A stretch of 64,000 bases of DNA, taken from Takakia lepidozioides. Lineage: Eukaryota; Streptophyta; Takakiopsida; Takakiales; Takakiaceae. The stretch spans positions 5,642,001 through 5,706,000 of the forward strand of contig CM060734.1 of assembly GCA_030704615.1 (NCBI GenBank), given 5' to 3'. Each line of letters starts with the position of its first letter. The first letter of the stretch is position 1. Below the pieces are notes generated by a model that ran no database searches, was not told where the DNA came from, and saw nothing but the letters and a program-made list of their open reading frames with translations. Positions 37,956-48,283 of this stretch are shown here, piece by piece. The position numbers were made by a program, and so were the translations under genes.

Positions 37956-39236
37956 TGATGCTGCAGAGAATATTGAAACTCATCATGAAAGCACAAGCAG
38001 AAGGGAGACGGCGTACCAGCTGACTAGGGAAACCCCCTTTCACAAGGTAGAGGCTGTTCACACAATTCCATGTGCGCAAAACTTAAAACCCTGAAGACTT
38101 CAGGTATGATGCCAATGCCCGATGACTATCTTTGTCACATGACTAAAAAAGAAATTATTACAGAACCCGAACACCCAACTCCAGTAGTTGTCCTCGAATT
38201 TGTTCCAGCCTGGCGTCTTGCCCTTTCGAAGAACTTCTGGCACAGCCTGGCCATCCGGGATGTCAAAAATGACAATGTCAGCCGCATATATTTTCTGCAC
38301 ACCGCACACGAAGGTGGGACCAGTGCTCACCTGCAACAGACATGTTTATTTTAAGAACGATGACAAGAATGTTTTCAAAGAACCAGACTGAAATACTGCC
38401 AATGAAACTTTCAGAGAAAAGGAGAAGAAACTGGAATTCTCACCAGATTGAGGAATGAGATTATGTTGTCTCAGGTAGGTGAAGGCACCCCAGTGTATCC
38501 TCTCTTTCGACTCTGCATCATCGCCAGCCAACCCTCATTGACAATTTTAATCTCTCCTGCCGAATCAGAACGGGAAGGGTGTGGCTTGGCATCGAACACG
38601 CACTGAACTGTGCGGGTATATCTTCCAGCAGTGAAGTCCTGCCCACTCTCCATCTCCTTTTTTTTCTCCTTCCCCTTGTCATTTTCCTTCTCTTTGGACT
38701 TGTCTTTGTCCTTTGGCTTTGCTGGTGAGATGGCTATGACATCAATAGCCTTGTCTTTTGGTTTGCGGCCCGCCTTCTTTCCCTTCTGCGGCGTTCCCTG
38801 AGCATCAGGCTTCTTGGCAGCCAATGTTGCTATGTTTCTTTGGTACTGCTCGTCAGTGAGAGGCGCCAACATCTCAGCATTATTGTTCAAATATTTCATG
38901 TGTTGTTCTTGAAAGGTCGTGTGCTCCGGTGGGCAGTCAAGGTACCAGCCACAGTCTCTGAAGTGAGAATGACTCCAGTCCTTCAATATCCCTGCCGTAT
39001 ACATGGTTGGATTGTTTGCAGGGTCCGACCACATGTCAAGATAATCTGGAATACCGCTCAGGTGATTTCCTTCCATAAGCACATATTTCGTGTACCTGTT
39101 AAACAGGAGATAAATCCCAACCCACCAAAGCGCGAAGTGAGTAAGATGCAAGTAGCACAGAATGAAAAAAACATGGAATGAAATGACTCTGAGAACTGCT
39201 CCAAGGACCTTTCAAGACCACGCGACAGCTCCGGAT

Positions 39237-40011
39237 GTGAATGTCGTCAACGCCATTCAAAAAATTCCATTCAATGATACTGCAAATACTCCCTAATCCA
39301 CGTGAATGCAAAGTCTCGCTTTGGAATGACACAGACATAAAAGTGAATGTCGTCAACGGCATTCACTTTGGATTTGTGAATACACTGCTAATCAAGCCTA
39401 ATGATTTCTCAAAAGAGGCAAAATCATTGGATGGAAACTGAATGTCGGCAACGACATTCAGAAACTTGAGTAAGGAACCCTCCCTAAAAACTCAATGGAC
39501 ATTCAAAACGAACATAACACTAAGGACCTCATAATAACACTGGATGTGAATGGCGTCAACGCCATTCACAAAATTCCGAACAAGGAACCAATAAATACAC
39601 CCTAAGCTCCTAATCCATGTAAATTCAAATTGTCGCTGGTGAATGACATAGACATAGAAGTGAATGTCATCAACGACATTCACTTTGGATCTCTGATAAC
39701 ACAGCTAATCAAGCCTCAAGATTTCTCGCAAGAGGCAAAAGCATTGCAGAACAACTGAATGTCTGCATTGACATTCAGCAAATTGGAGTGAGGAACCCTC
39801 ACTGTAAACTCTATGGACATTACAAAAACTTACATAACTCTGAGGACCTCTTAACAACTCTGGATGTGAATGTCGTCAACGCCATTCAGGGACATTATCA
39901 ATTCTAATCAGGGACACTGTAATTACACCCTAAGCTCCTAATCCAGGTGAATTCAAATTCTCGCTTAAGAATGACTCAGACAAAGAAGTGAATGTCGTCA
40001 ACGACATTCAA
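39237..40011 (+). repeat. eight regularly spaced 24-bp palindromes inside an intron
   Basis: Copies start at 39237, 39343, 39438, 39546, 39660, 39755, 39866 and 39988. The consensus is GTGAATGTCGT-CA-ACGACATTCAC, two 11-bp arms around a 2-nt centre. Spacing is about 95-122 bp with a higher period near 310 bp (for example 39237, 39546, 39866), visible also in flanking words such as TTGGAATGAC. The array lies in an intron of the element 2 ParB/methyltransferase-like gene. Confidence 0.85.
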
Positions 40012-40230
40012 TTTGGATCTATGATTACAATCCTTATGAAGCCAAATTATTTCCCAAAAAGTGCAGTAGAGTTTCCAGTATGATATTGCACCTGTACACA
40101 ACTCGCATCATGGCCCACTTTCCTCCAACCTGACTGTCAAAGTCGTTGGACCGTAAAATGTTACCATCTTTGGAGAACTCCCGGAATATACAGTATCTCT
40201 AGGTGAGACCTCTCCACTTCCTTATGTATG

Positions 40231-40240
40231 CCTCCAATGA
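40231..40240 (+). repeat. target site duplication, left copy (CCTCCAATGA)
   Basis: An identical 10-mer is found at 46559-46568, immediately outside the right TIR of element 1. A 9-11 bp duplication is the norm for MULEs. Confidence 0.8.
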
Positions 40241-40580
40241 GGTTAGCTATTTCATGAGCATGAGCGGCATGAGCGGAGTAGCAAGACAATCGGTTTTCAT
40301 GAGCAGAAGTACAAATTTTGGAAATAAAAAACATTTAAAAAACATTATTTTTAATGGAATGTGTCAGAAAAACCAATATAATATTCATTGTTTGAAGTAA
40401 AAATTGTAGTTTTGAGAGCCATGCTCATGATATTTAGTCTTCCGCTCATGCGAATTCCGAGCGACATCTGCAAAAATGGCGCCGAATTTCGCGGTAATAC
40501 GTTCCGCAACCGGAGAAAGCTACGACGTATTTCGCGCGGTAATAGGTGTCTCCGGCGAAAAATGGTGCCGAATTTCGCGG

Positions 40581-42289
40581 CTATAGGTCCCAACATGGCA
40601 GGTGTGTAAGCCCAAAATTTGGAAATGTGGCGCTGAATTTTGGTACATGGTGCCGGGGATTGCACAGATGTTGGGCAGTTCTTGGGCCATGTAACTGGAG
40701 ATTTGGCGCCATTTTCTCAGACATCGGACTTGCGGTGCTCGACGAGACCTCCTCGGGCAACATCACGGGACCACGAGGGAGCGTGCGAATATTCTTGTCA
40801 ACTCGCCATGAATCGTCTTCTCCGCCAGGTGCCTCGTCAAGTCTTCGTCTCACTGGACGGGTGTGAACATCTCCTTTCAAGTGTTGGCCACTTCAAAGCA
40901 ATGGCGTGCCCCGAAGGCCCTCTCGCAAGGCTGCCGCCCACTTGCGAGGATTCTTCGATCTGGAGGCAGTCTGCATCAGCATTTCCTGCCTGTCCGGCCC
41001 AAGCCCACTGTTTCCCTTTCAAGAACTCGTTGTACCTGCATTGCTGCATAATTGACCTGACAATGTCCTCCGTTGTGGCAGTGAGGATGTCCACCAGATG
41101 CGCCGCAGAGGAGGCACGCCAGGAAAAATGTACTGATTCGGCCATGTTTGTTGTCGGCATGTCGGTGTCGGAGTCGAGACACATTTCCTGCACATGCACA
41201 TGTTCAGGTTACAAGCAAATTACAAAATAATGAGTAGCTAGCATAATATTCAACGGGACGCGGATTTGTCCAACTCACCTCCCGCATATAGTCGCCGAAC
41301 TGGAGGAAACGATAATGCCACCATGCTAGCCAACTGACCATTGCTCCCTCATCTGATTTCTTTACAGCACCTGACGTTGTCCACCAAGCCCGTATACATG
41401 CAAACTGTGTCTCTGCATCATCCAAGGTGGGAGCACACTTCCACGCAAGACACATGGAACGGTGCTCCTCTCTGAAATCTGGCGCCACGAGCCTGGTTGT
41501 GTACTGCGACAAGCTCTGCAGAAAATGGAACCCACAAGATCTTTCCTTGCTTTTCATCGGAACATTGGGGTCTTCCCCGTAGACCCTTCGGATGGCAGCC
41601 CAATTTGCTTATGCGTTGTCCGCCATGAAACCACTAAAATTGGGAGGGGGAAATCCTGCCCTGGCCATCTGTTCGTTTATTCCCTGCCAAAGAAGCATCT
41701 CCGATTGTGTGTCCTCTCCTTTCATCTCACAAATAACAATTGTCATTAGCATCCTGCAGTGGGTGTCGTAGACATGTGCACCCATTGTTACCCATTGGTG
41801 ATTTGTAATTCGCTTGATATGGTCGAACATGACCCAACTGTTTGACAAGTCCCCACTCGTCATCCGGTGGACCAGTTCGACGCCACTGCTAGGCCCACAC
41901 GTTGACATTTTGAATACGAAACAACGATCTGCCTCAGTCCCTTGTCCTGGAAATCTACTTCCATGAATGTAGTCATATCCACATCGTCGCTTCACCTCTA
42001 GAATGGAGTGCATATCCGAGCCACGCCCAATTCTCTGTTTGCAGGAGACAGTGTGGTTTCGGACATTCGGTGAACAGACGTGGAACACCGACTCCAGCAA
42101 TGCCTCCATTTCCTTTTCATCGAGAGGAACTCTGTCGGAGCCGTCTTCCGACATAATTCTGGCCAATGCCATCTTATGGGCGGCCTGCAGCTGTATCTGT
42201 TTGGGTTTGGCACCAGGTCTCAACTTAACCTCCTCCTGAACGAGCTGCTCTGCCTCGTGGGCAGCCTCCCGTGAGTTACCCCTCGTCAA
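40581..42289 (-). pseudogene. MULE-like DDE transposase, element 1, C-terminus lost
   Basis: The frame from 42289 (no ATG seen; it starts within TRGNSREAAHEAEQLVQEEV) runs through GSDRVPLDEKEMEALLESV and GSDMHSILEVKRRCGYDYIH to the catalytic region. This has VTMGAHVYDTHCRMLMTIVI (first Asp) and NFSGFMADNA (second Asp), with a TAA at 41609-41611 where element 2 reads Gln. It continues as ANWAAIRRVYG and CGFHFLQSLSQYTT. A 91-bp intron (41188-41278) separates this from CLDSDTDMPTTNMAESVHFS, which carries the catalytic Glu. After a shift the frame reaches RTLPRGPVMLPEEVSSS and then runs into repeat sequence instead of a SWIM finger. The protein would cut and join the TIR ends. This copy is dead. 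Confidence 0.75.
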
Positions 42290-42299
42290 TTTATGACAA

Positions 42300-43145
42300 T
42301 GGGAACCAACGTGTCGGATGAAGTCGTCTCAGGGGGACAGGCCGACACCTGGCCGACAGAGAACATCCCTCGGATGGAAAAACGGCGCCGAATTTCCATC
42401 CAAGGCTGTTCGGATGAAGTGGTCTCGGGGGGAGAGGCCGACACCTGGCCGACAGAGAACATCCATTGCATGGAAAAACGGCGCCGAATTTCCATACGAG
42501 GCCCGTTGGATGAAGTCGTCTCGGGGGGAGAGGCCGACACCTGGCCAACAGAGAATATCCCTCGGATGGAAAAACGGCGCCGAATTTCCATCCGAGGCCA
42601 TTCGGATGAAGTCGTCTCGTGGGGAGAGGACGACACCTGCCCGACAGAGAACATCCCCCGGATGGAAAAACGGCGCCGAATTTCCATCCGAGGCCGTTCG
42701 GATGAAGTCGTCTCAGGGGGAGAGGCCGACAGAGAACATCCCCCGGATGGAAAAACGACGCCGAATTTCCATCCGAGGCCGTTCGGATGAAGTCGTCTCG
42801 GGGGGAGAGGCGGACACCTGGCCGATAGAGAACATCCCCCGGATGGAAAAACGGCGCCAAATTTCCATTCGAGGCCCGTCGGATGAAGTCGTCTCGGGGG
42901 GAGAGGCCGACACCTGGCCGACAGAGAACATCCCCCGGATGGAAAAACGGCGCCGAATTTCAGGACGAGGCCCGTCGGATGAAGTCGTCTCGGGGGGAGA
43001 GGCCGACATCTAGCCGACAGAGAACATCCCTCGAATGGAAAAACGGCGCCGTATTTCCATCCAAGGCCGCACGGATGGAGTCGTCTCAGGGGGAGTGGCC
43101 GAAAGAGATCATCTGCAGGATGGAAAAACGGCGCCGAATATCCAT
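42300..43145. repeat. nine tandem repeats of about 96 bp with GGCGCC palindromes
   Basis: Each unit begins GATGAAGTCGTCTCGGGGGG (starts near 42316, 42414, 42509, 42605, 42701, 42785, 42880, 42975, 43073). It contains GGCCGACACCTGGCCGACAG and then GATGGAAAAACGGCGCCGAA followed by TTTCCATCC. The last part is a near-palindrome centred on GGCGCC. The array keeps several frames open on both strands, which is a repeat artefact, not a gene. Confidence 0.9.
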
Positions 43146-43284
43146 CAATAGACGCCCATATCGACCCTTCATCAACAATTTTGATTCGTTTTTCGCGTTT
43201 TTTTGTCTAATCAGTCACTCAACTTAGAGTTTTTTCGCCTGCGGTCCACTTTTTGGCACGTTATGCCCACCAATGTCATCCGGT

Positions 43285-43690
43285 AGAGACAAATTCGGTG
43301 CCGGATTTCCATCCATGAGGTGGACCGATTACTTGCAGGATGGAAATTGGGCGCCGGTTTCCATCCTGCAGCCCTCCGGTTTACCTGCAGGATGGAAATT
43401 CGGCTTCGGTTTTCCATCCTGCAGCCCTCCGGTTTACTTGCAGGATGGAAATTCGGCGCCGGTTTTCCATCCTGCAGCCCTCCGGTTTACCTGTAGGATG
43501 GAAATTCGGCACTGGTTTTCCATCCGGCCGCGCTCCCGCTTGCCTGCAGGATGGAAATTTGGCGCCAATTTTCCATCCGGCTGCTTCTGGATGAGAACGT
43601 CTCGGGCGGAGGGAGGGCCACGGTGCGTCCCACTTCATCCGCTGAATGGAAATTCGGCGTCGTTTTTTTCCATCCAGCGGGCTGTTGATG
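43285..43690. repeat. second repeat block, about 53-bp units with GGCGCC-type palindromes
   Basis: Units share GCAGGATGGAAATTCGGCGC, CGGTTTTCCATCCTGCAG and CCCTCCGGTTTACCTG. The GGATGGAAA...TTTCCATCC arms surround a GGCGCC centre that has decayed in some copies (GGCTTC, GGCACT). The sequence between the centres differs from the 96-bp block, yet the core palindrome is the same. Confidence 0.85.
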
Positions 43691-44139
43691 AAGTCTCGGG
43701 GGGAGGGTGGGCCAGGTGGCGCCTATGGGCGACCTCCATACCTACATTTAAGGGCGCAGTTGCGCATTAAATGTCCTCCGCCGTCTGTTTTGAACCGGAC
43801 GTTCCACACGGATACCGCACTTGCTTCCCGGATACGCCTTCGACACCTGATGTGACGGGTGGATGAAGTTCCATTTGAGGCATGTACGCACGCATTCTGC
43901 GGGAGATTTTTTCTTTTACTTGGACGTATGCCGTGTGGAGAAGGGCGTGGCTTTCTTGAGAGAAACCCCACATCCAGACGCGTCGCAAACTGAAGCCTTT
44001 GTACTACGGGCGGCAATGCGGCAATGCCGACCAGCCGAACGGCGACAAAGCGGCAACGCGCCTTCTGTACAGGTACATACGCGTTGCCTTTCTTTGATCC
44101 GTGGCCATTGTAGTCCCTACATTTCCAGGATGTAAGTTG

Positions 44140-45776
44140 CAACATTTTATTGCAAGGCAAAGGCGAAGACATGCCTGTCGGACAACGTCCCTGCCCACAT
44201 TGAAGCACCTGAGGGACAAAGCGGGTGGTTAGTAGCATGCGGCATGCAATTGCAATCGAGCTAGGGGACAAAATGTGCACGTGAAGGCTTACCCGTGCCG
44301 CATGTGAGGTCAAGAATCCGCCCTTGGACATCCGAGCACGTCTCCATGAGGGTTTGGATGAAAGCAGGGCTCCGGGTCCGGCTGTACTGCCATGGTTTGC
44401 CTGTCTTTGTGTCCTTCGGCATACTGGATTGGGGCACATAGTTGTAGAGGACATCGTAGGTAACAGGGTCCACAACGGCATCAACAAGACGACCGTCATT
44501 GCGGAATTTGAACGTAGACCCTCTCTTCACAAAACAATATGCCTCAAACACCAATGTCTGCACATCCAACAAAAGAGGGATCCACTCCAGGGTCTAGTTT
44601 AGATACACCACAATATGAAGTGAATGCAATAGATTGATAATTTACACTCTAGCCCTCTGTTCGCAACCCCTGCGTATTGATGCAGAACCATTTTTCAGGA
44701 GGACCGGGGGTGACACTTTTGGTGTCCACCTTGCCACAACATTCTCTGTGGTCTTCCCTCTTGTGGCAAGGACCACCATACATCCACCGTCATCCAGGAG
44801 CATCCCCGCCAGCCCAAACCCGGCTCTCCAGTAGTCCTCCGTAAACCTATTCCAGGTGGGCACACCATCCAGGCCCTCCAAGCTCCCCATCTGGAATATC
44901 GAGGAGAATCATATCGCAGGCTCTCCACCTCAACCCCCCCCCCCACCCCCCCCAAGTGCTCTTGCAATCCGTGCTCACAGCCGTGAAGAATTCCATCATG
45001 GCTTCCAAACCAGGGGTGTCTTTAGGCTCTGTAGCAGCAACCCTCTTTTTGGCTTTCCCCTTCAGCTCCTCCAGAGATTTGCTGTGTGCCACCTTCTTTG
45101 CCCTGGCAGCCAGAGCATCAAGAAAGCTCTCATTGACGCATTGGATGATAGTTGGGGATTCTAACTTTGGCCTTTGCGGAAACGTCACCGCCGAATGCCC
45201 GCGTGTAGGCTTGCCCTCAAATGCCAACTTCTTGGCAGAGCCAGTCCCAGTCCGAATTGAGTGGGAACCCGGACGACCGGTGACTTGGTAGTAGCAGCAG
45301 CAGTCGCAGGACCTTGCACAAAGTCGTCGTCGGAGTCACTCCCTTGGGGCCCCTCCTGCGCCTCATCTGGTGCCCCAGTGGTTTTCTGTTTTTTGGGGGT
45401 TACTTTACTCCCCTGTTTCCATGTCCTTTTCATTTGTCCTTTATTCTTCTCATTCAATTTCTCCTGAATACCTGCCTAAGCAAGCTCTGCCGCTTTCCTG
45501 GACTTGACAAGCGCTTTCGCCTCCTTTGGACCCAGCGGAGGCAGCGGAGCTCGGTTTGGTCGGGCCTTCGCATCCAGCTTCAATTGGAACTCGGATGAGT
45601 CGAGGGAGCCGGGCGGAAGGTCCACATACCAAGGGCAGTCGCGCAAATGCTCCAGATGCCACTCCTTCACGATAACGTCAGTGTACATGGAGTCAGCTCC
45701 AGAGTTCCTCTATGCGATGAACAATGGCGGCTAGAAGGACAGATGACCTTTCTCCAACAGGGAGAACTTAAAGTAC
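44140..45776 (-). pseudogene. methyltransferase-like gene of element 1, 5' part missing
   Basis: It starts after a TGCAG acceptor at 45776 with YFKFSLLEKGHLS, the same exon as YTKYVLMEGNHLS of element 2. It has the segment KEWHLEHLRDCPWYVDLPPG, then a Lys-rich and acidic linker (GSDSDDDFVQG), and FLDALAARAKKVAHSKSLEE. Motif IV is ACDMILLDIPDGE (44883-44900), followed by FTEDYWRAGFGLAGMLLDD and MVVLATRGKTTEN. A further exon has VFEAYCFVKRGSTFKFRNDG and VTYDVLYNYVP. Motifs X and I read SPAFIQTLMETCSDVQG and ILDLTCGTG, interrupted by an 84-bp GT-AG intron (44209-44292), then ASMWAGTLSDRHVFAF and a stop. AATAAA follows near 44150. Stops (one a CAG to TAG change at 45476-45478) and indels make it a pseudogene. 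The N-terminal ParB-like part is replaced by the repeat block at 45836-46405. Confidence 0.7.
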
Positions 45777-45835
45777 CTGCATTCAAAAAACACAGACAGA
45801 ATCACATCCATTTTTCCAGACTGGGTCCGAAAATG

Positions 45836-46405
45836 GCTAAGTCCCAGATTTGACTGGGCCCGGAACTGGAAAAATGGCGCCGAATTTCCAGAATATGTGC
45901 CATCCGCCCCAGGGACTTAGCCATTTTCGGACCCTGTACTGGAAAAATGGCGCCATTTTTCCAGTACAGGGTCCAAAAATGGCTAAGTCCCAGAACTGAC
46001 TGGGCCCGGAACTGGAAAAATGGCGCCGAATTTCCAGAATATTTGCCATCCGCCCCAGGGACTTAGCCATTTTCAGACCATGTACTGGAAAAATGGCGCC
46101 ATTTTTCCAGTACAGGGTCCGAAAATGGCTAAGTCCCAGAACTGACTGGGCTCGGAACTGGAAAAATGGCGCCGAATTTCTAGAATATGTGCCATCCGCC
46201 CCAGGGACTTAGCCATTTTCGGACCTTGTACTGGAAAAATGGCACCATTTTCCTAGTACAGGGTCCAAAAATGGCTAAGTCCCAGAAATGACTGGGCCCG
46301 AAACTGGAAAAATGGCGCCAAATTTCCAGAATATGTGCCATCCGCCCCAGGGACTTAGCCATTTTCGGACCCTGTACTGGAAAAATGGCGCCATTTTTCC
46401 AGTAC
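45836..46405. repeat. tandem array of long palindromes, period about 150 bp
   Basis: Four units each contain a near-perfect palindrome of up to 80 bp. The clearest is 45912-45991, centred between 45951 and 45952 on TGGCGCCA: from GGGACTTAGCCATTTT and GGACCCTGTACTGGAAAAAT to its mirror image, with one mismatch pair. Between palindromes lies GGAACTGGAAAAATGGCGCC followed by GAATTTCCAG. Such DNA can extrude cruciforms, and its RNA would be a hairpin. Confidence 0.9.
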
Positions 46406-46418
46406 AGATTGCTATGAC

Positions 46419-46558
46419 GAGTCCACTGGTGCCACATTCCAACTTCACATGACCCTATTTCCGTGCCTCCTAACCCTATTTCCGTGGACACACAATGGTC
46501 CGCTCATGCTTTTTTTTTTCCCGCTCATGCTCATGCCGCTCATGAAATAGCAGCCCCC
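46419..46558. repeat. right TIR and subterminal zone of element 1
   Basis: This zone is nearly identical, in reverse, to 61697-61852 at the left end of element 3. It includes CCCTATTTCCGTG words, a T/A run and clustered GCTCATG. It therefore defines the family terminus independently of the TSD. Confidence 0.85.
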
Positions 46559-46568
46559 CCTCCAATGA
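46559..46568 (+). repeat. target site duplication, right copy (CCTCCAATGA)
   Basis: Matches 40231-40240 exactly. After it, the interrupted exon of element 2 resumes. Confidence 0.8.
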
Positions 46569-48240
46569 CATTTGGGGAGGGGAAACAATCGAAATGTTCA
46601 AGTCCTTCAAAGTCTGATCCAGCACAATGACGGCGCGCTTTTCGAGCTGCAAATTGTATATTTGTCAGTATTGCAAATAAGATACTCATCATATAATTGA
46701 AGAAAAGAAAACGGCTTATTTGAATACACACCTGACTCCAAAATGTAGCATTGTGGAGCCAGTTATCAAACACCAAATCACTGATTCCTTCCACCTTTGT
46801 GCCAGGCTGTATGGTGCTCTTTGGGAACTGATTCAAGTCCTTTATTGTCTGATCTGAGTTCCATATCTCCAGCCACCTTATTTTTGTTTGTGGGTCGACC
46901 ATGGATATGGCCAACCGGTGCAATTTCTCTTGCTGCATCTCCGGATGCACATGCTTGTCATAGTGAGATTTGAATCTGGTGCTGAAGGAACTCAGAACCA
47001 AGTCCATGATCTACTATTCTAAGCTGCTTTCCGAAGGCGGACATCAATTTGGTTCTTCGCATTTCAAACTCATTTTTTATTGCTGCTTCCACACCCTTTG
47101 ATGTCCTTAGTTCCTCTGGTGTAGTGCGGTAATATTCAGATTTTCCCTTCTCAGCTGCCTCTGCCAGTTCTTGCTGCATTGATTCAAATAGTGATTAGCA
47201 CCGAAGGGACTACAAACATGTACTCAAAAAGTAAACTGAGTACAGACTCGGGCTTACCGCATACATGTACTCCAGAAACGCCTCTCGAATCAAAAAATAC
47301 CAAGTGCATGTAGCTCTTCCTGTTTCGCACTTCTTGATTATATTGGGGGGGAGTACTGTCCAAAAATCATCCAGCTTCATCAGACCAATCATCTGAATTC
47401 GGAATAGTGTGTGGACCAAGCTTGTTGTCACATGCGATTTCTCTGTCGATCTGCAAAAACATGGAAACATTGCATTCTTTAACACTGTTTTTTTGGGATT
47501 AACAAGACACTACAGAGGGAATGAAGTCTCTAGGATGACTTACTTGTTCACGTCGTGCATAGCTGTAAGAAGCCTAGCAATGTCGTTTCCTGGATCCAAA
47601 ACCATTGCCTCCACAGCAACATGCTTGTCTTTGTCTTTCGCATAATGTTTCTGAATGTATCCCATCCATGCCAGCAATCGATGGTTGTCGTCCCAGATGT
47701 AGAACATGTGGTTGCAGAATTGCTGGGTCTTCTTTCCCATCATGAGGCCCAGCTCGAACTCCTCATTAGCATCTTTCCAGCACTCATCCCAGGTATCACT
47801 GATTTCTGGAGACACTAATGTGCTTTTCCCATTTATATCCGTCAGTGACACATAAAAAACTTGTGCACCAAGTCTGTATCCATGCACGAAATCACTCTCC
47901 AATTTTGTTATGTCATGGGAAAGAGGTGGACGCACAACAAGCATAGATATCATCCGGCACAGAGGGATGTCCAGACGCCCTCCATTCGTGTACGATACGT
48001 CCTCTGTGCGGGGAAGCTGAGGTGCCTCAATCCCGCCTGCTTCCACTTTCTCTCCAAGGAAGGGCGGAGAAACGAGACGGATTGGACTGGCACAACGCAT
48101 CATCCATTCATTGTCTCCAGCCAAGCTCCTACGGGTACTTTCAAGTGCGCACATTGCAAAGAACCACCGACGTGCATGTCCATGTGCAAAGCCAAGCAAT
48201 ATTACGTAATCCATTTGCTCCCGGACTTGACTAGAGCTTG
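46569..48240 (-). pseudogene. element 2 ParB/methyltransferase-like gene, 5' part with DxNHR motif
   Basis: The first visible exon (to about 47536) contains MDYVILLGFAHGHARRWFFA, then IPLCRMISMLVVRPPLSHDI, GYRLGAQVFYVSLTDING and CNHMFYIWDDNHRLLAWMGY, ending TAMHDVNK at a GTAAGT donor. The order 'IPL.RM..RP.L', a strand leading to QVFYVSL and then DDNHRL resembles the ParB/sulfiredoxin fold with its D-G-x-H-R motif (here D-D-N-H-R, 47678-47692). Following exons: STEKSHVTTSLVHTLFRIQM (from 47453), QELAEAAEKGKSEYYRTTPE (from about 47178), a frame shift, STRFKSHYDKHVHPEMQQEK, and LEKRAVIVLDQTLKDLNISI, which reaches element 1 at MSLE|. Splice sites are GT-AG. The protein probably acts on DNA in the nucleus. 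The ParB assignment rests on motif reading only. Confidence 0.55.
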
Positions 48241-48283
48241 CATACACGTTGGGGTCCACTGCCACCCCTTGGTGAGAGGCAAC

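Larger units (their letters stand above)
38097..40240 (-). pseudogene. element 2 ParB/methyltransferase-like gene, 3' part
   Basis: The reading continues, on the minus strand, from the exon split by element 1. The exon piece next to 40240 reads AYIRKWRGLT, a TAG, then RYCIFREFSKDGNILRSNDF. It ends at a donor near 40093, and an intron holding a palindrome array follows. The next exon starts after AACAG near 39098: YTKYVLMEGNHLSGIPDYLD, then a Cys/Trp segment HSHFRDCGWYLDCPPEH, also found in element 1 as EHLRDCPWYVDLPPG. After a Lys/Glu-rich linker, a further exon (about 38340-38100) has ADIVIFDIPDGQ and FEDNYWSWVFGF, the motif IV region of the methyltransferase-like domain. The product then stops early, so motifs X and I are missing. 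Confidence 0.6.
40241..46558. mobile_element. MULE-like element 1, 6.3 kb, nested in element 2
   Basis: Left TIR GGTTAGCTATTTCATGAGC (40241-40259); the right TIR, reverse-complemented, starts GGGGGCTGCTATTTCATGAG (ending at 46558). Both are followed by repeated CATGAGC(GG) words, and the insertion is bordered by the perfect 10-bp duplication CCTCCAATGA. Inside, all genes are on the minus strand: a 5'-truncated methyltransferase-like gene (45776-44140) and a transposase lacking its SWIM end (42289-40581). Three blocks of palindromic tandem repeats lie between and outside them. It carries stops and frameshifts and is non-functional. Confidence 0.8.

Noticed and set aside
37956-38060. Left TIR of element 2 directly after the array
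   Set aside because: No sequence resembling GGTT(A/T)(G/A)CTATTTCATGAGC and no TCCTTGACGA duplication is found there.
42293-43013. Long overlapping open frames on both strands (up to 231 codons)
   Set aside because: They arise from a 96-bp tandem repeat (a multiple of three) without stops. The protein repeats differ in every frame and match no domain.
39237-43145. Regular repeats with unique-looking spacers resembling a CRISPR array
   Set aside because: The spacers are themselves repeated, the repeats are DNA palindromes in a plant transposon, and no cas genes exist.
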